Assembly: GCA_044233745.1 (NCBI GenBank)
Contig: JBIIJN010000064.1
Span: 1-15,870 of the forward strand
Length of the DNA stretch: 15,870 nt
Source of the DNA: UBA6165 sp044233745
GTDB taxonomy: Bacteria; Bacteroidota; Bacteroidia; Flavobacteriales_D; Crocinitomicaceae
Direction of reading: 5' to 3'
Shown one piece after another: positions 15,828-15,870 of the stretch. Made by a program: the position numbers and the translations under genes. The notes below the pieces were generated by a model, which made no database searches, was not told the origin of the DNA, and saw only the letters and a program-made list of their open reading frames with translations. The first letter of the stretch is position 1, and every line of letters starts with the position of its first letter.

Positions 15828-15831
15828 GACC

Positions 15832-15870
15832 ATGATTATAACGCTATTGATTATTCTCGTACTGAACATT
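15832..15870 (+). CDS. Start of a membrane protein gene (truncated by window edge)
   Basis: Four bases after the rfbC stop, an ATG opens a frame of 13 codons reading MIITLLIILVLNI up to the edge. The stretch is entirely hydrophobic, as for a signal anchor or first membrane helix. It could be the next gene of an envelope polysaccharide run, but too little is present to name it, and a chance ATG cannot be excluded. Confidence 0.45.
   Translation, partial: MIITLLIILVLNI

Overview
The window looks like a chromosomal segment of a gliding, pigmented Bacteroidota, most likely from the Flavobacteriales; this placement is inference. The evidence is: two very large Thr/Asn-rich secreted proteins, one ending in a type IX secretion (T9SS) gliding-type C-terminal domain; a GldH lipoprotein gene; a carotenoid desaturase/hydroxylase pair; a RicT-like PSP1 protein with the Cys-rich N-terminus common in this phylum; almost no Shine-Dalgarno sequences; and several matches to the Bacteroidota -7 promoter box TAnnTTTG.

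Layout. The left half (1-8545) is entirely on the minus strand and the right half (8663-15870) entirely on the plus strand, with one divergent promoter region at 8546-8662. On the minus strand, in transcription order, there are two blocks. Block one is alkB-like monooxygenase (8545-7490), carotenoid desaturase crtI (7422-5962) and carotenoid hydroxylase crtZ (5948-5487). Block two is a small secreted protein of unknown function (5367-4936), a 1001-residue T9SS-sorted PKD protein (4919-1914) and a giant repeat protein that runs off the left edge (1837-1). That last gene is open to the window boundary.

On the plus strand come a membrane sensor histidine kinase (8663-9703), a secreted GLPGLI/DUF4412-like protein (9951-10604), imidazolonepropionase hutI (10621-11883), a 297-bp AT-rich spacer with an imperfect 41-bp direct repeat, a RicT/PSP1 protein (12181-13671) overlapping gldH (13652-14131), release factor 2 prfB (14180-15277), dTDP-4-dehydrorhamnose 3,5-epimerase rfbC (15279-15827), and the first 13 codons of a membrane protein.

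How they fit together. The surface proteins, GldH and RfbC all concern the cell envelope, adhesion and motility. CrtI and CrtZ make or modify carotenoid pigment in the membrane, with an AlkB-type di-iron hydroxylase upstream that may share the transcript. The remaining genes (prfB, hutI, ricT-like) are housekeeping or catabolic. I see no mobile element, CRISPR array, tRNA or rRNA. I did not find a convincing new defence or mobile system. The most interesting points are the AlkB-CrtI-CrtZ arrangement without phytoene synthase, the tandem 198-bp repeats in the edge protein, the -7 boxes placed almost on top of start codons, and prfB without the programmed frameshift.
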